Shown in pieces: positions 18,521-28,009 of a DNA stretch of 64,000 nt. The notes under the pieces were generated by a model. That model saw only the letters and a list, made by a program, of their open reading frames with translations, was not told the DNA's origin and did not search any database. Position 1 is the first letter of the stretch; the number at the start of each line of letters is the position of its first letter. Position numbers and translations under genes: made by a program. The stretch is taken from contig JBKBLG010000005.1 in the NCBI GenBank assembly GCA_046296295.1, forward strand, positions 62,001 through 126,000. Direction: 5' to 3'. The stretch is from UBA10646 sp046296295. GTDB lineage: Bacteria; Bacteroidota; Bacteroidia; Chitinophagales; Chitinophagaceae.

Positions 18521-20590
18521 TTAAAAGTCGATAGGTACTGGCGTAAAATTTGGATCGAAATTGGTGGTAGGAATAATTCTGCTAATTACAGTACCATTTG
18601 GTAGTTTATAACGTAATGTGGCACCCATGTAGTAATGCGAGCAATCGAAATTGAAGTGTGGTACTCCATTCACACGAACTACATACCTACGCATATAGTT
18701 CATGTTACGTGGGAAGATAGCATTAAACTCTATGTATTCGCCAACGTTGGTAGCTTGTGCTCCGTATACAACAAACCCTTGTGAAGCAGCCGGAAATAAA
18801 TTAGAGGCACTTGCTAGTGGTATTCTGGTATTGCTGCTTGCACCAAGTGTAGTATCGGCGCTACCAGCTAGTAGTTCTGGATTACCAATAATGCGACTAT
18901 TGGCGCTGCGAATAATACGACCATATACTGCTAACGTACTGTTGGGCTGCATTTGAAGCGTACCCTCTAACATTAAATCGCCGTAGATGGTTACATTACC
19001 ATTTACCGCAAGGGTAGCACCTGGTTCTACGCTAGTGTAAAACGTACTATTTGTATAGCCTTGATATAGGTTACCGTTAATAGTAATAGTAGAATTAGCA
19101 CTATCTGTAAGGCTTTTGCTTACTGCAATATTGCCACAATGGGTATAATTACCATACACGTGCATGGTTTGTAGGCCAAGTGGGCCAGCGAAAGCAGCAC
19201 TAGTACCATAACGCCAAAGTTCAAAATCTTTATCTCCAGGGTACATACTCAGTCCGATACAGTTGGCATTAGGTATACTACTAAAATTATCAACCCGAAT
19301 TATTTTGGTGCCATTATTGGTACCAACAACAACAAAATTATCTTGAGCGGCAATAGCCGTAACAGCAGAGCTACCATTATCAAATTGCACCGAGCCTGTT
19401 AGTTCAAGTGCATTGCCACCATTATTTAAGTGAAACATGTATAACCCGGCTGTACCATTGGCTGCAAATATGCCCATACCAGAAGTTAAGCTTAAATCGA
19501 AACTTGCCAGTGAGTCGGGGTTGCCATAAGGCCAGCTGTTAGGCATATGAATTTGATCGATAAGGCTACCATCGTTGCTATTGAGGTATTTAATACCGCC
19601 TCTACCATCGGCTACCAACATTTTGGTATCGGATAATTGAGTGATTTTTCTCTTGGCATAGGGCACATTATCTTCAAGACTGCTGAAGCTGCCTGCTGCG
19701 TTCAGGTTGTTAGCATCGAATCGGCGAATTTTTCCATCGCCACAATACACCATAATGTATGGGTAGGCATACGATGCATCAAAAAATGAGATGGATCGTG
19801 CGTCTACAACAGGTATTTGCACAAGTGTATTGGTATCGTAGTTATAGCGTACTAAAAAGCTACCATTGTTGCTGTTTTGATTCGATTGGCTTTGTCCGGT
19901 TACTACATATACCTCGTAAAGGTTGCTGTTAGCACCAATTACAATATCGTAGGCAATATCGCTTGGTGCTTGTACCGCCTGCATGGTACCATTGAAAGTG
20001 CCATTAGTAGCAAGATCAACATATCCGAAAACTGCTGCAGTTGGAAAAGGTTGGTTGGTAATATTAACACTACCCGTGAAATGTAGTCGGAGGCCGCCTA
20101 GGGGAGAACTTGTTTTACGAATACTGTAGATGTCGGTATTGTTAAAAGTAACAGAACTAACAATGTTCATGTTCCCATTATTGTCAAAAGCAATAATATC
20201 AATACCACCAGCAAAAGCTCCATTTTTTCTACGATACGAAATTGCTGTTAATCTATTACCAAAACCAATTGGTTCAATATCGCTAACAATAGTTTCATGT
20301 CCATTTACCAATGGAGTTACAATTGATCCTATTTCAATCATTGGATACGGAGTTGCAAGTACAGTAGCGGCTGGCCTGCTAGCGGTTTTACTTGTTTTTT
20401 GTAACTCTAGCACCCCTTTTTGCTGTGTTTTTACCCTGCTATTGAGTATTTGTTGATTGTTTTCAAATCTTGCAGCAATTAAGTTAGAAATTTTAGTCCC
20501 AGATTGTGGTGTGAGCTCTTCAATATTTCGCTTACACGATACTACAAAAAGCAGTATCGTTACCAATGAAAGCACGTATTTTATTTTCAT
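18521..20590 (-). CDS. Large surface lipoprotein of unknown function, propeller-like plus repetitive C-terminal part
   Basis: 689 residues. A lipoprotein signal ends VVSC (lipid Cys19). The middle (about 85-480) has many short beta-rich repeats with phrases such as FAGGIDIIAFDNNGN and MLVADGRGGIKYLNSNDG, suggesting a beta-propeller. The C-terminal part (about 490-600) has shorter repeats of the form ...INGNLYQG... and ...VNGNVTIYGDL..., like a beta-helix. I recognise no named family. It is monocistronic with its own terminator. One in-frame copy of the window-wide repeat encodes TLAVN within the C-terminal repeats. Confidence 0.75.
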   Translation of the reverse strand: MKIKYVLSLVTILLFVVSCKRNIEELTPQSGTKISNLIAARFENNQQILNSRVKTQQKGVLELQKTSKTASRPAATVLATPYPMIEIGSIVTPLVNGHETIVSDIEPIGFGNRLTAISYRRKNGAFAGGIDIIAFDNNGNMNIVSSVTFNNTDIYSIRKTSSPLGGLRLHFTGSVNITNQPFPTAAVFGYVDLATNGTFNGTMQAVQAPSDIAYDIVIGANSNLYEVYVVTGQSQSNQNSNNGSFLVRYNYDTNTLVQIPVVDARSISFFDASYAYPYIMVYCGDGKIRRFDANNLNAAGSFSSLEDNVPYAKRKITQLSDTKMLVADGRGGIKYLNSNDGSLIDQIHMPNSWPYGNPDSLASFDLSLTSGMGIFAANGTAGLYMFHLNNGGNALELTGSVQFDNGSSAVTAIAAQDNFVVVGTNNGTKIIRVDNFSSIPNANCIGLSMYPGDKDFELWRYGTSAAFAGPLGLQTMHVYGNYTHCGNIAVSKSLTDSANSTITINGNLYQGYTNSTFYTSVEPGATLAVNGNVTIYGDLMLEGTLQMQPNSTLAVYGRIIRSANSRIIGNPELLAGSADTTLGASSNTRIPLASASNLFPAASQGFVVYGAQATNVGEYIEFNAIFPRNMNYMRRYVVRVNGVPHFNFDCSHYYMGATLRYKLPNGTVISRIIPTTNFDPNFTPVPIDF
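19001..19014 (+). repeat. Short repeat variant inside the lipoprotein gene (ATTTACCGCAAGGG)
   Basis: Loop is GCAA; the final T is G. Antisense to the gene, whose codons read TLAVN. A 16-mer including CC before it is shared with the copy in mutL at 63158. Confidence 0.65.
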
Positions 20591-20639
20591 GTTGGACGAA
20601 TTTTTAGTAAAATAGAAATTATTTCAAGAAACAGAGGTA

Positions 20640-20653
20640 ACCTTTCGGTAAAT
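20640..20653 (-). repeat. Short repeat variant with GAAA loop (ATTTACCGAAAGGT, - strand)
   Basis: One mismatch, in the loop; the ACC/GGT stem is intact. It lies in the 5' region of the minus-strand lipoprotein gene. Confidence 0.7.
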
Positions 20654-20704
20654 GAGGTGTCGATTATTTTTTTATTTACTATCTCATTGGTTTACAATGA
20701 CTTA

Positions 20705-20712
20705 TATATTTG
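20705..20712 (+). promoter_or_regulatory. Candidate -7 element TATATTTG upstream of wza
   Basis: Matches TAnnTTTG on the + strand. No well-spaced -33 TTG (nearest at 20687-20689, 15 bases away). It would give a leader of about 220 bases. Confidence 0.22.
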
Positions 20713-20937
20713 CCAAAGTAGGATAGTATCCTGCGGTACCGAGAATACAACCACTTATAACAGCTACTTAATCTTTGAAATACCAAGCAGGTCTACTCAA
20801 TTTAATGGGTACTACTGCTGATGTATTCGTGTAAGTGTTTTGTAAAATCGTCTGCAGCATTATTACTACGTACCTTTTATTTGCCAATCATTAAGGCTTC
20901 ATGTGAGTGAGGGTGGCGAAGCCATAAGTTATCATCA

Positions 20938-21765
20938 ATGAAATTCAACTCTTTAAGTACTGCAATGCTCACCATTTTGGTAGTGTTATTGCTAGCAAGT
21001 TGTGGCGTTGCTAAAAAACGAATTGATCGAAATTTCAACTATTTCCAAACAGGTTTAGATAGTGTTGGTCAGCTTACGTACAAAGACCCTTTAATCGTTG
21101 AGAACGATGTACTCTCTATTCAGGTGTATAGCAATACCGTTAACCCAGAGCAAACACTCATCTTTAATCAGGCGAATGCCGGCGCTATGGGAATGGCACA
21201 AGGTGCAGCCATGCAGGTTGCTGGTGGTATGGGTGTGATGTTGGGTTATCAGGTAGATAGCGAGGGTAACATAATATTCCCTGTACTCGGTAAAGTAAAA
21301 GCGGCAGGCAAAACCAAAGAGCAATTAGCCAAGGATTTGGAAAGCAAGTTAGCCACTTACGTAAAAGCACCACAGGTAAGTATTCGGTATTTGCAGTTTA
21401 GGGTACAAGTGTTGGGAGAGGTGAAAACGCCTGGGATGAAAGTGTTTCCCACGGAACGAGTTACGCTATTTGATGCTTTGGCAATGGCTGGCGATTTAAC
21501 AGATATGGGTCGCCGCGACAATGTGATTTTGTTACGAGAGGAAGGTACTGAGCGAAAGCATTTTGTAGTAGATCTACGAAATAGTAAGTTTTTATCATCA
21601 GAAGCATTTCAGTTGAAACAGAACGATGTTATATATGTGCCTGCAAAAGATTTTAAATTAAAACAATTAGGTGTTAACCCTAATGCACAACGTGACATTC
21701 AGATTGGTTTATCAGTATTGTCGGTGCTCACTATTATTGTTAGTTTAGTTAATATCTTCAGATAA
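20938..21765 (+). CDS. wza: Polysaccharide export lipoprotein, Wza/OPX family
   Basis: 275 residues. Lipoprotein signal ends LLASC. A polysaccharide-export domain follows (about 55-150, with VDSEGNIIFPVLGKVKAAGKT), then a SLBB domain (VQVLGEVKTPGMKVFP, about 155-235), and an unusual C-terminal hydrophobic segment (about 252-272) that could span a membrane. OPX proteins form the outer-membrane exit of capsule or exopolysaccharide machines. It is the first gene of the locus, six bases before the Wzc-type kinase, which is its usual partner. Confidence 0.92.
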   Translation: MKFNSLSTAMLTILVVLLLASCGVAKKRIDRNFNYFQTGLDSVGQLTYKDPLIVENDVLSIQVYSNTVNPEQTLIFNQANAGAMGMAQGAAMQVAGGMGVMLGYQVDSEGNIIFPVLGKVKAAGKTKEQLAKDLESKLATYVKAPQVSIRYLQFRVQVLGEVKTPGMKVFPTERVTLFDALAMAGDLTDMGRRDNVILLREEGTERKHFVVDLRNSKFLSSEAFQLKQNDVIYVPAKDFKLKQLGVNPNAQRDIQIGLSVLSVLTIIVSLVNIFR

Positions 21766-21770
21766 GAAAT

Positions 21771-24182
21771 ATGCAACAAATTACTGGAAGTACACCTATT
21801 CTGATTTCGCAGTCTGGAGAACAAAAATTTTCACCTAAGCAGTTATTGCTGCGGTATGTGTCCTTATTGCCATTTTTTATTGTATCAGTTGCTATTTGCT
21901 TGGCTGCGGGTATTATTTATGGCAGATACAAAGTACCTGTTTATAAATCTTCGACCTTGGTATTAATCAAGTCGAATAATGACAGAGGCGGTAGTGGTAG
22001 AAGTGGTTCAAATGACTTAATTGACATGACCTTACTCGGTGCTTCAAAAACCGTGAACATGGAAAATGAAATTGAGTTGATTAAGGCCAATCATGTGATT
22101 AAAAGAACGGTTATTGAGAACAGTTTGAACTACAAAATATTTGATCTTGGATATGTAAAAACTACGGAAGTTTTTCCCAATACCTTCATACAACTAACAC
22201 CGATTGATCTTAAGGATACTACCAGAGGTTACGACATTTACGTAAGTGAACTAACACCTCAGGGCGGTAAGTACAGTTTTAAAAATAAAGGAGCATTAAA
22301 GCCTTTCACATGGGGGCAAACCATTGCTATTAATGGTACGCTGTTTAAAATTCAAACAAGTACAACAGATTTTTTACCAGACAAACGCTATCGGTTAGCA
22401 TTCGGAACCGTACAAAGGGCTGTTGGAGAAATTGCTGGCAGTTTAGGTGTGGCAGCTTTTGGTAGAACGGCTACTATTTTGCAATTGACATATACCACTA
22501 CCAATCCTGTAAAGGGTGAATTTATCTTAAATGAACTCATCAAAACATACAAGGTTCAAAATATTGAAGATCAGAATCAAATTGCTAATAATACCATTAA
22601 GTTCATTAATGAACGATTATCGCTAGTAACCCAAGAACTCGGCGGTGTTGAGACGAATCTGGCAGATTTTAAAGACAATACCGAATTACTCAAAATGCCA
22701 GGTGCAACACAGTTTTTCGGTCAAAATGGTAATGAATTAAAAAAATCAATCAACGAGCTGGATATCAGACGACAACTCTTAGTAATGGTAGATGCTTTTT
22801 TATTGGATAAGCAAAACGATGAAAAAACAGCACCAGTTAACCTAGATATTCCTGAAACGGTAGCCAATTTGATTAACGCCTACAATACCTTGCAGTTGCG
22901 TATAGCTCGTGAATCTAAACTACTCACCAAAGAGAGTCCGTATTTAAACGATTTATTAGATCAGCGTAAAGTGTTAAAAGCCGAATTAGCTACCAATATT
23001 AATTACGTTAAAAAGGCCTTAGATACGCAGTATAAAGAAGCTACCGAGAAGTTTAATGATTACCTGACGAGCATTAATGCATTGCCCCAACAAGAAAAGC
23101 GCTTGAAAGAAATAACACGTCAACAATCTATTAAAGAGGGGCTTTATTTATATCTACTACAAAAACGAGAAGAAACTGCTATTACCACTGCCTCTACAGC
23201 TAGCAATTATCGTCAAATTAATACAGCAAGTACTGGTAGAGCCGTAGAACCTAACTTACCTAGAATTTACCTATTTTCTATCATTATTGGACTATTAATT
23301 CCTGTTGCTTACCTGTATTTGAGAGACATCATGAACGATAAGGTGACTACCCGTAATGATGTGATACAAAAGACTGAAGTTCCCTACTTGGGTGAAATTG
23401 GTCATATGACGAGTAAGAGTACTTCACTTATAGTAGCGAATAAAAGCAGAGATATTATTGCCGAACAATTTAGAATTGTAAGAACAAATTTATCCTTCTT
23501 ATTACAAGATAAAAAAGTACTCTTAGTAACTTCTACCATGAGTGGAGAGGGCAAGTCTTTCGTTTCCTTGAATTTGGCAGCAGTGCTTGCTATTTCCGGT
23601 AAAAAAGTTGCCTTACTTGAGTTTGATTTAAGAAAGCCGCGTATCACGAAGAGTTTAGATATGGACAGGCCACAAACCGGTATTGTAAATTTCTTAGCCA
23701 ATCAAACGAACGATACCAGTAAGCTCTATACTTCGTTGGAGGGTTACGATAATTTACACTTGTACAGCAGCGGCCCTATACCGCCCAACCCAGCAGAATT
23801 ATTGCTTAGCGATAGACTAACGTTATTTATTGATACATTAAAAGCCGACTACGATTTTGTAATTATAGATAGTGCACCAGTAGGTCTTGTAGGCGATAGC
23901 TTCACCATTGGAACATTAAGCGATGCTGCATTGTATGTAATCAGACAACGCTATACATTGAAACAACAAATTGAGTTCATCGACGAACTTTATAAACAAA
24001 AGAAACTACCACCTATGGGCTTGATTATGAACGATGTTATTGTGGGTGGCATTCATGGTTACTACGGCTATGGTTCTGCTACGTACAGTGCACAATATGG
24101 CTATGGTTATGGTAGTAAAAAAGGTGGTAAAGGTTATTTTGATAATGCAGCACAAAAGCCTTGGTGGAAGTTTTGGGCGTAA
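21771..24182 (+). CDS. wzc: Wzc-type polysaccharide co-polymerase and tyrosine autokinase
   Basis: 803 residues. Two spans (about 25-47 and 498-515) flank a periplasmic coiled-coil region (chain-length determinant). The cytoplasmic BY-kinase domain has Walker A STMSGEGKS (588-596), Walker A' LLEFDLRKP (near 614) and Walker B FVIIDSAP (near 697). The usual Asp-rich Walker A' (IDADxR) reads EFDLR here. The C-terminal tail is Tyr/Gly-rich (GYYGYGSATYSAQYGYGYGS), the expected autophosphorylation cluster. It controls chain length together with Wza, and the CpsB-type phosphatase at the end of the locus is its likely antagonist. Confidence 0.93.
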   Translation: MQQITGSTPILISQSGEQKFSPKQLLLRYVSLLPFFIVSVAICLAAGIIYGRYKVPVYKSSTLVLIKSNNDRGGSGRSGSNDLIDMTLLGASKTVNMENEIELIKANHVIKRTVIENSLNYKIFDLGYVKTTEVFPNTFIQLTPIDLKDTTRGYDIYVSELTPQGGKYSFKNKGALKPFTWGQTIAINGTLFKIQTSTTDFLPDKRYRLAFGTVQRAVGEIAGSLGVAAFGRTATILQLTYTTTNPVKGEFILNELIKTYKVQNIEDQNQIANNTIKFINERLSLVTQELGGVETNLADFKDNTELLKMPGATQFFGQNGNELKKSINELDIRRQLLVMVDAFLLDKQNDEKTAPVNLDIPETVANLINAYNTLQLRIARESKLLTKESPYLNDLLDQRKVLKAELATNINYVKKALDTQYKEATEKFNDYLTSINALPQQEKRLKEITRQQSIKEGLYLYLLQKREETAITTASTASNYRQINTASTGRAVEPNLPRIYLFSIIIGLLIPVAYLYLRDIMNDKVTTRNDVIQKTEVPYLGEIGHMTSKSTSLIVANKSRDIIAEQFRIVRTNLSFLLQDKKVLLVTSTMSGEGKSFVSLNLAAVLAISGKKVALLEFDLRKPRITKSLDMDRPQTGIVNFLANQTNDTSKLYTSLEGYDNLHLYSSGPIPPNPAELLLSDRLTLFIDTLKADYDFVIIDSAPVGLVGDSFTIGTLSDAALYVIRQRYTLKQQIEFIDELYKQKKLPPMGLIMNDVIVGGIHGYYGYGSATYSAQYGYGYGSKKGGKGYFDNAAQKPWWKFWA

Positions 24183-24212
24183 CACCAGTTGGGTGTAACT
24201 GCGGCAAATTGT

Positions 24213-27131
24213 ATGTGTAGACTAGCAGCCATTATTTCATCGGAGAACGTTTTATTAGAACAAAAAATAAAGCGTATGACCGATGCCATGCATCGAGGTG
24301 GCCCCGATGATGAAGGTCATTTCATAGATGCATCCGGAACAGTGGCTTTAGGTCATCGTCGACTTTCTATTCTCGATACTTCTAGTGCCGGCCATCAACC
24401 TATGTTTAGCGATAATGGCAATTTGGCGGTGGTATTTAATGGCGAAATCTATAATTACCCCGTTTTAAAAGAAGCACTACAAAAAATTGGATATCAATTT
24501 AAATCGGGCTCTGATACAGAAGTACTCTTACACGGCTATAAAGCCTGGGGCGTTCATTTGGTTGAAAAATTAGAAGGCATGTTTGCCTTTGTGCTCTACG
24601 ATATAGCACAACAGCAAGTACTTGCCGCCAGAGATCATGCAGGTATTAAGCCATTGTATTTCGGTAAGTACGGTGGCGATTTTTATTTTAGCTCCGAGGT
24701 TAAAGGATTCATTGCTGTACAACCCGATTGGCCACCTAATTTGCATTGGAGGGTATATTTTTTAGCCTATGGATTTTTGCCCGAGCCAATTACAACCTTA
24801 CAGAACGTACAAAATTTACCGAAAGGTAGTTATATGCTGTACGATGTTGCCACGCATAGCTATCACGTAACGCCTTATTTTAAAGCGAACCTTACGGTAA
24901 ATGAACAATACAAGAAAATTACCTATAACGAAGCGGTAACGATTACCAAAACGAAGGTAGAAGCGGCCGTAAAAAGCCACTTACTTTCCGATGTGCCAGT
25001 AGGTGTTTTTTTAAGCGGCGGTGTAGATAGTAGCATCATTGCAACTTTGGCACAGCGTTTTAGTGATACTACGATCACTACACTGAGTATTTATTTCGAT
25101 GACGAAAAGTATTCGGAGCATGCCTATCAAAATGCAGTTGCCGAAGCTACAGGCGTAAAGCATCATACCTTTTTGGTTTCTGAAGCAGAATTTATGCAAC
25201 AGTGGCCAGAAATAGCCGCCAGCATGGATCAGCCAAGTACCGATGCTATTAACACCCACTTCATTTGTAAGTACGCAAAGCAGTTAGGCTTAAAAGTGGT
25301 ATTGAGTGGGTTAGGTGGCGATGAACTATTTGGCGGGTATCCAAGTTTTCAGCGCAGTAGAAAATTTAATCTGGTAAAAAAAATAGTACAGCTCTCAGGT
25401 ACTTTACCAGCACTAGCGTTAGATTATCCTTATAAAAAAATTGGGTTTTTACATCAAAAGCTCAACAACGCAGAATACTTGTATTACCGCGGGCTATTTA
25501 CCCCTAGCGATATAGCAAAAATATTACATGCTAAAGAATCCGATGTAGTAGCAGTGCTAAATCAAATTCCTGCCGTTACCGTAGCTAATGTAGCACCTGC
25601 CAACAGGGCTTTCTTATACGAAACAGGTATTTATATGCAAAGCCAGCTATTGAAAGATAGCGATGTGCAGAGTATGTGGCACAGTTTAGAGTTGCGTGTA
25701 CCATTGTTAGATAAGTCGCTTTTAGAATGGGTGATGAGCCTGCCCTTACGGGTAAAATATCCGGTTAATAGGCATAAGCCACTATTGATTGATGCCTTTA
25801 AAGCCGAATTACCGGAAATAGTTTGGAATCGAAAAAAACAAGGTTTCACCTTTCCTTTTGAGCGTTGGTTTTCTAAAATTGATGTGTTTAAAAACAGTTA
25901 CTATGTTCCTGCATTTTTTTATCAAAAATTCGAAACTGGCAAGCTTGCTTATGCCCGTTTGTGGGGAACATACTTGGCAAGAACCTACGGCGCCTTAACC
26001 GATCAGGCTTTGAATCAGTCGGCGTACTATCAACCCAATGGTAATCTGTTTTTATACTTAGCCGGTTTTTCTAAAATGGGCGGTATTGAAAAGGTGAATA
26101 AAGCCATTTTAAAATCACTTTATCCAGAAAGCGGTAGTGGTTGGGAAGCATGGAGTGTATACGACAGTTTTGTAGATGCACGTTATTTCCCTCGGTATGC
26201 AATTAGAGGTTTTTCAGCTAGTCGTATCAAGTTTTTATGGCATTTTGTAAGTACTAATCATTGGAGGCATATCTTGGTGGGGCACATCAACTTAGCCGCA
26301 GCTATTTGGTTGATTCACTTACGTAAAAAAGATACGCGAATCACTTTAATGGCTCATGGTATTGAAGTATGGTCGCCACAAAGGGGTTTTAAAAAATGGT
26401 TACTACAAAGAGCTGATCGCATTATTGCAGTAAGTAATTACACCAAATCGCAATTGATTGCGGTAAATGAGGTAGCACCTGAAAAAATTGAAGTGTTGCA
26501 TAATTGTTTAGATCCATTCTTCCATACATATTATAGCAACTCAAGCACCAAGCCTAAGTATTTGCATAAGCGATATCATATACAACCTGAAGAAAAAATC
26601 ATACTCACTTTAGCTCGTTTAAGTTATGGCGAAAAGTACAAAGGATACGATCAGGTGGTAAGAGCGTTAGCATTATTAAAAGCAGAACAGCCTACACTCA
26701 AGTTCAAGTACTTGCTTTGTGGTAAGTATGATGAAAAAGAGTATGCAAGAATATTTGCATTGGCAGCATCATTAAAAGTAGAAGCATATATCGATATTCC
26801 TGGTTTTATTGCTGATGATGAAGTACAAGATCATTATCGTATGGCCGATGTGTTTATTATGCCTTCTCAAAAAGAAGGTTTTGGTATTGTTTTCATAGAA
26901 GCCGCAGCCTTAGGAACACCTGTTATTGCAGGCAATAGTGATGGTAGTGTAGAAGCATTAAGAGGAGGCGAATTAGGCCAATTGGTGGATACACAATCTA
27001 TAGAGGCTATTAAAGAGGCGATTTCTAAAACATTTACTGTAAAGTCTGATAATTTTCAACAGCAAGCATTAGTTCGCAAGTACTTTACATATGATGTTTA
27101 TAAGGAGAGGTTGTTGAATTGCTTGAACTGA
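24213..27131 (+). CDS. Asparagine synthase (glutamine-hydrolysing) fused to a GT4 glycosyltransferase
   Basis: The frame opens at 24189, but the ATG at 24213 puts the catalytic Cys at position 2 (MCRLAAII), as the glutaminase needs. 972 residues. Glutamine amidotransferase domain about 2-200; asparagine synthase domain about 230-590 with PP-loop LSGGVDSS (267-274). From about residue 611 a complete group 1 glycosyltransferase follows (SKMGGIEKVNKAIL... with E888-x7-E896 in EGFGIVFIE). The frame is uninterrupted across the junction. AsnB-like enzymes in such loci can amidate sugar acids or other acids; fusion suggests transfer and amidation of the same residue (inference). An in-frame repeat copy encodes NLTVN in the inter-domain linker. 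Confidence 0.88.
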   Translation: MCRLAAIISSENVLLEQKIKRMTDAMHRGGPDDEGHFIDASGTVALGHRRLSILDTSSAGHQPMFSDNGNLAVVFNGEIYNYPVLKEALQKIGYQFKSGSDTEVLLHGYKAWGVHLVEKLEGMFAFVLYDIAQQQVLAARDHAGIKPLYFGKYGGDFYFSSEVKGFIAVQPDWPPNLHWRVYFLAYGFLPEPITTLQNVQNLPKGSYMLYDVATHSYHVTPYFKANLTVNEQYKKITYNEAVTITKTKVEAAVKSHLLSDVPVGVFLSGGVDSSIIATLAQRFSDTTITTLSIYFDDEKYSEHAYQNAVAEATGVKHHTFLVSEAEFMQQWPEIAASMDQPSTDAINTHFICKYAKQLGLKVVLSGLGGDELFGGYPSFQRSRKFNLVKKIVQLSGTLPALALDYPYKKIGFLHQKLNNAEYLYYRGLFTPSDIAKILHAKESDVVAVLNQIPAVTVANVAPANRAFLYETGIYMQSQLLKDSDVQSMWHSLELRVPLLDKSLLEWVMSLPLRVKYPVNRHKPLLIDAFKAELPEIVWNRKKQGFTFPFERWFSKIDVFKNSYYVPAFFYQKFETGKLAYARLWGTYLARTYGALTDQALNQSAYYQPNGNLFLYLAGFSKMGGIEKVNKAILKSLYPESGSGWEAWSVYDSFVDARYFPRYAIRGFSASRIKFLWHFVSTNHWRHILVGHINLAAAIWLIHLRKKDTRITLMAHGIEVWSPQRGFKKWLLQRADRIIAVSNYTKSQLIAVNEVAPEKIEVLHNCLDPFFHTYYSNSSTKPKYLHKRYHIQPEEKIILTLARLSYGEKYKGYDQVVRALALLKAEQPTLKFKYLLCGKYDEKEYARIFALAASLKVEAYIDIPGFIADDEVQDHYRMADVFIMPSQKEGFGIVFIEAAALGTPVIAGNSDGSVEALRGGELGQLVDTQSIEAIKEAISKTFTVKSDNFQQQALVRKYFTYDVYKERLLNCLN
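24889..24902 (-). repeat. Short interspersed repeat inside the asnB-GT fusion (exact, - strand)
   Basis: Exact consensus 14-mer read as part of NLTVN codons, in the linker between glutaminase and synthase domains. It is the last copy before a gap of about 24.5 kb. Confidence 0.8.
25743..25759 (-). repeat. Possible long-stem form of the repeat (- strand)
   Basis: Reverse complement of the 17-mer at 17265-17281 (CCC-GTAA-GGG). It encodes part of LPLRVKY, a conserved asparagine-synthase stretch, so it may be coincidence. Confidence 0.25.
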
Positions 27132-27161
27132 AAATAGCTACAAACGATTTTAAATTAAGTT

Positions 27162-27737
27162 ATGAGTAACTTTTTTGCACATGAGTCTGCCTATATTGAT
27201 GGTAGTGCTGAAATAGGAGATAATACTAAGATTTGGCATTTTACTCATATTATGAGCGGGTGTAGAATTGGGAATAATTGTAATCTAGGGCAAAATGTTG
27301 TCGTTTCTCCTGATGTTATTCTAGGTAATAATGTTAAAGTTCAAAATAATGTTAGTATATATACAGGAGTGCAGTGCGAAGATGATGTGTTTCTTGGTCC
27401 TTCAATGGTTTTTACCAACGTAATTAACCCTCGTAGTGCAATCGTACGTAAAGACCAGTATAAGAAAACAATTGTAAGGCGAGGTGCATCAATAGGTGCT
27501 AATGCTACAATTATATGTGGGAACGAAATCGGTGAATATGCTTTAATTGGAGCAGGTGCTGTTGTTACCAAGCCGGTAAGGCCCTTTTCGCTAATAGTTG
27601 GTAATCCAGCAAAACAAATTGGATGGGTTAGCGAATATGGCCATCGATTAAATTTTGATAGCGAGGGGAATGCAATTTGCCCTGAATCAAAAAAGAGATA
27701 TAAATTAATCGGACATACAGTAGTTAAGTTTGAGTGA
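27162..27737 (+). CDS. wbpD: UDP-2-acetamido-3-amino-2,3-dideoxy-glucuronate N-acetyltransferase, WbpD/WlbB type
   Basis: 191 residues of left-handed beta-helix with hexapeptide repeats (IGDNTKIWHFTHI, IGNNCNLGQNV, LGNNVKVQNNV). The stretch VFTNVINPRSAIVRK and the C-terminal ICPESKKRYKL are typical of this acetyltransferase group. It makes the 2,3-diacetamido uronic acid sugar from the WbpB/WbpE products. A WbpB-like dehydrogenase lies at 32.6 kb; WbpA and WbpE partners are not in the window. It is followed by a 272-base AT-rich gap, perhaps the start of a second transcript. Confidence 0.85.
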   Translation: MSNFFAHESAYIDGSAEIGDNTKIWHFTHIMSGCRIGNNCNLGQNVVVSPDVILGNNVKVQNNVSIYTGVQCEDDVFLGPSMVFTNVINPRSAIVRKDQYKKTIVRRGASIGANATIICGNEIGEYALIGAGAVVTKPVRPFSLIVGNPAKQIGWVSEYGHRLNFDSEGNAICPESKKRYKLIGHTVVKFE

Positions 27738-28009
27738 CGTAAAATAATATCATATATGTTTACTAAACAAGCAATCAAAAGTAAATTGATAAGTAATCAT
27801 TAACAGTAACATTATTTATTCTGCTTATTTATAAACTAGTAGACATAATAAAGTTAAAGTTCAGTTTGTAGTGCTTCTTTTTAATCTCAAAACTATATGT
27901 GGAATTATACCTATAATAATCATGGTCATATTGATAGTTGACACTTTTAAATTCCATGTAACTAATTTATAATTTAAGTATAAATTTTATTTTAAATAAA
28001 AAAATTAAT
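27738..28009. other. AT-rich gap before the ABC exporter genes
   Basis: 272 bases, very AT-rich, without a convincing frame, repeat copy or hairpin terminator. It marks the start of the most AT-rich part of the locus. Confidence 0.4.

Larger units (their letters stand above)
20591..20937. other. Divergent intergenic region upstream of the polysaccharide locus
   Basis: 347 bases between a minus-strand lipoprotein gene and wza. It holds one repeat variant (20640-20653), a candidate -7 box TATATTTG at 20705-20712, and a possible stem of GGCTTC (20895-20900) with GAAGCC (20918-20923) just before the wza start. I see no gene or known riboswitch. Confidence 0.5.

Noticed and set aside
20881..20937. 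JUMPstart/ops-like antitermination site before wza
   Set aside because: A GGCTTC/GAAGCC stem exists, but the characteristic GGCGGTAG core is absent.
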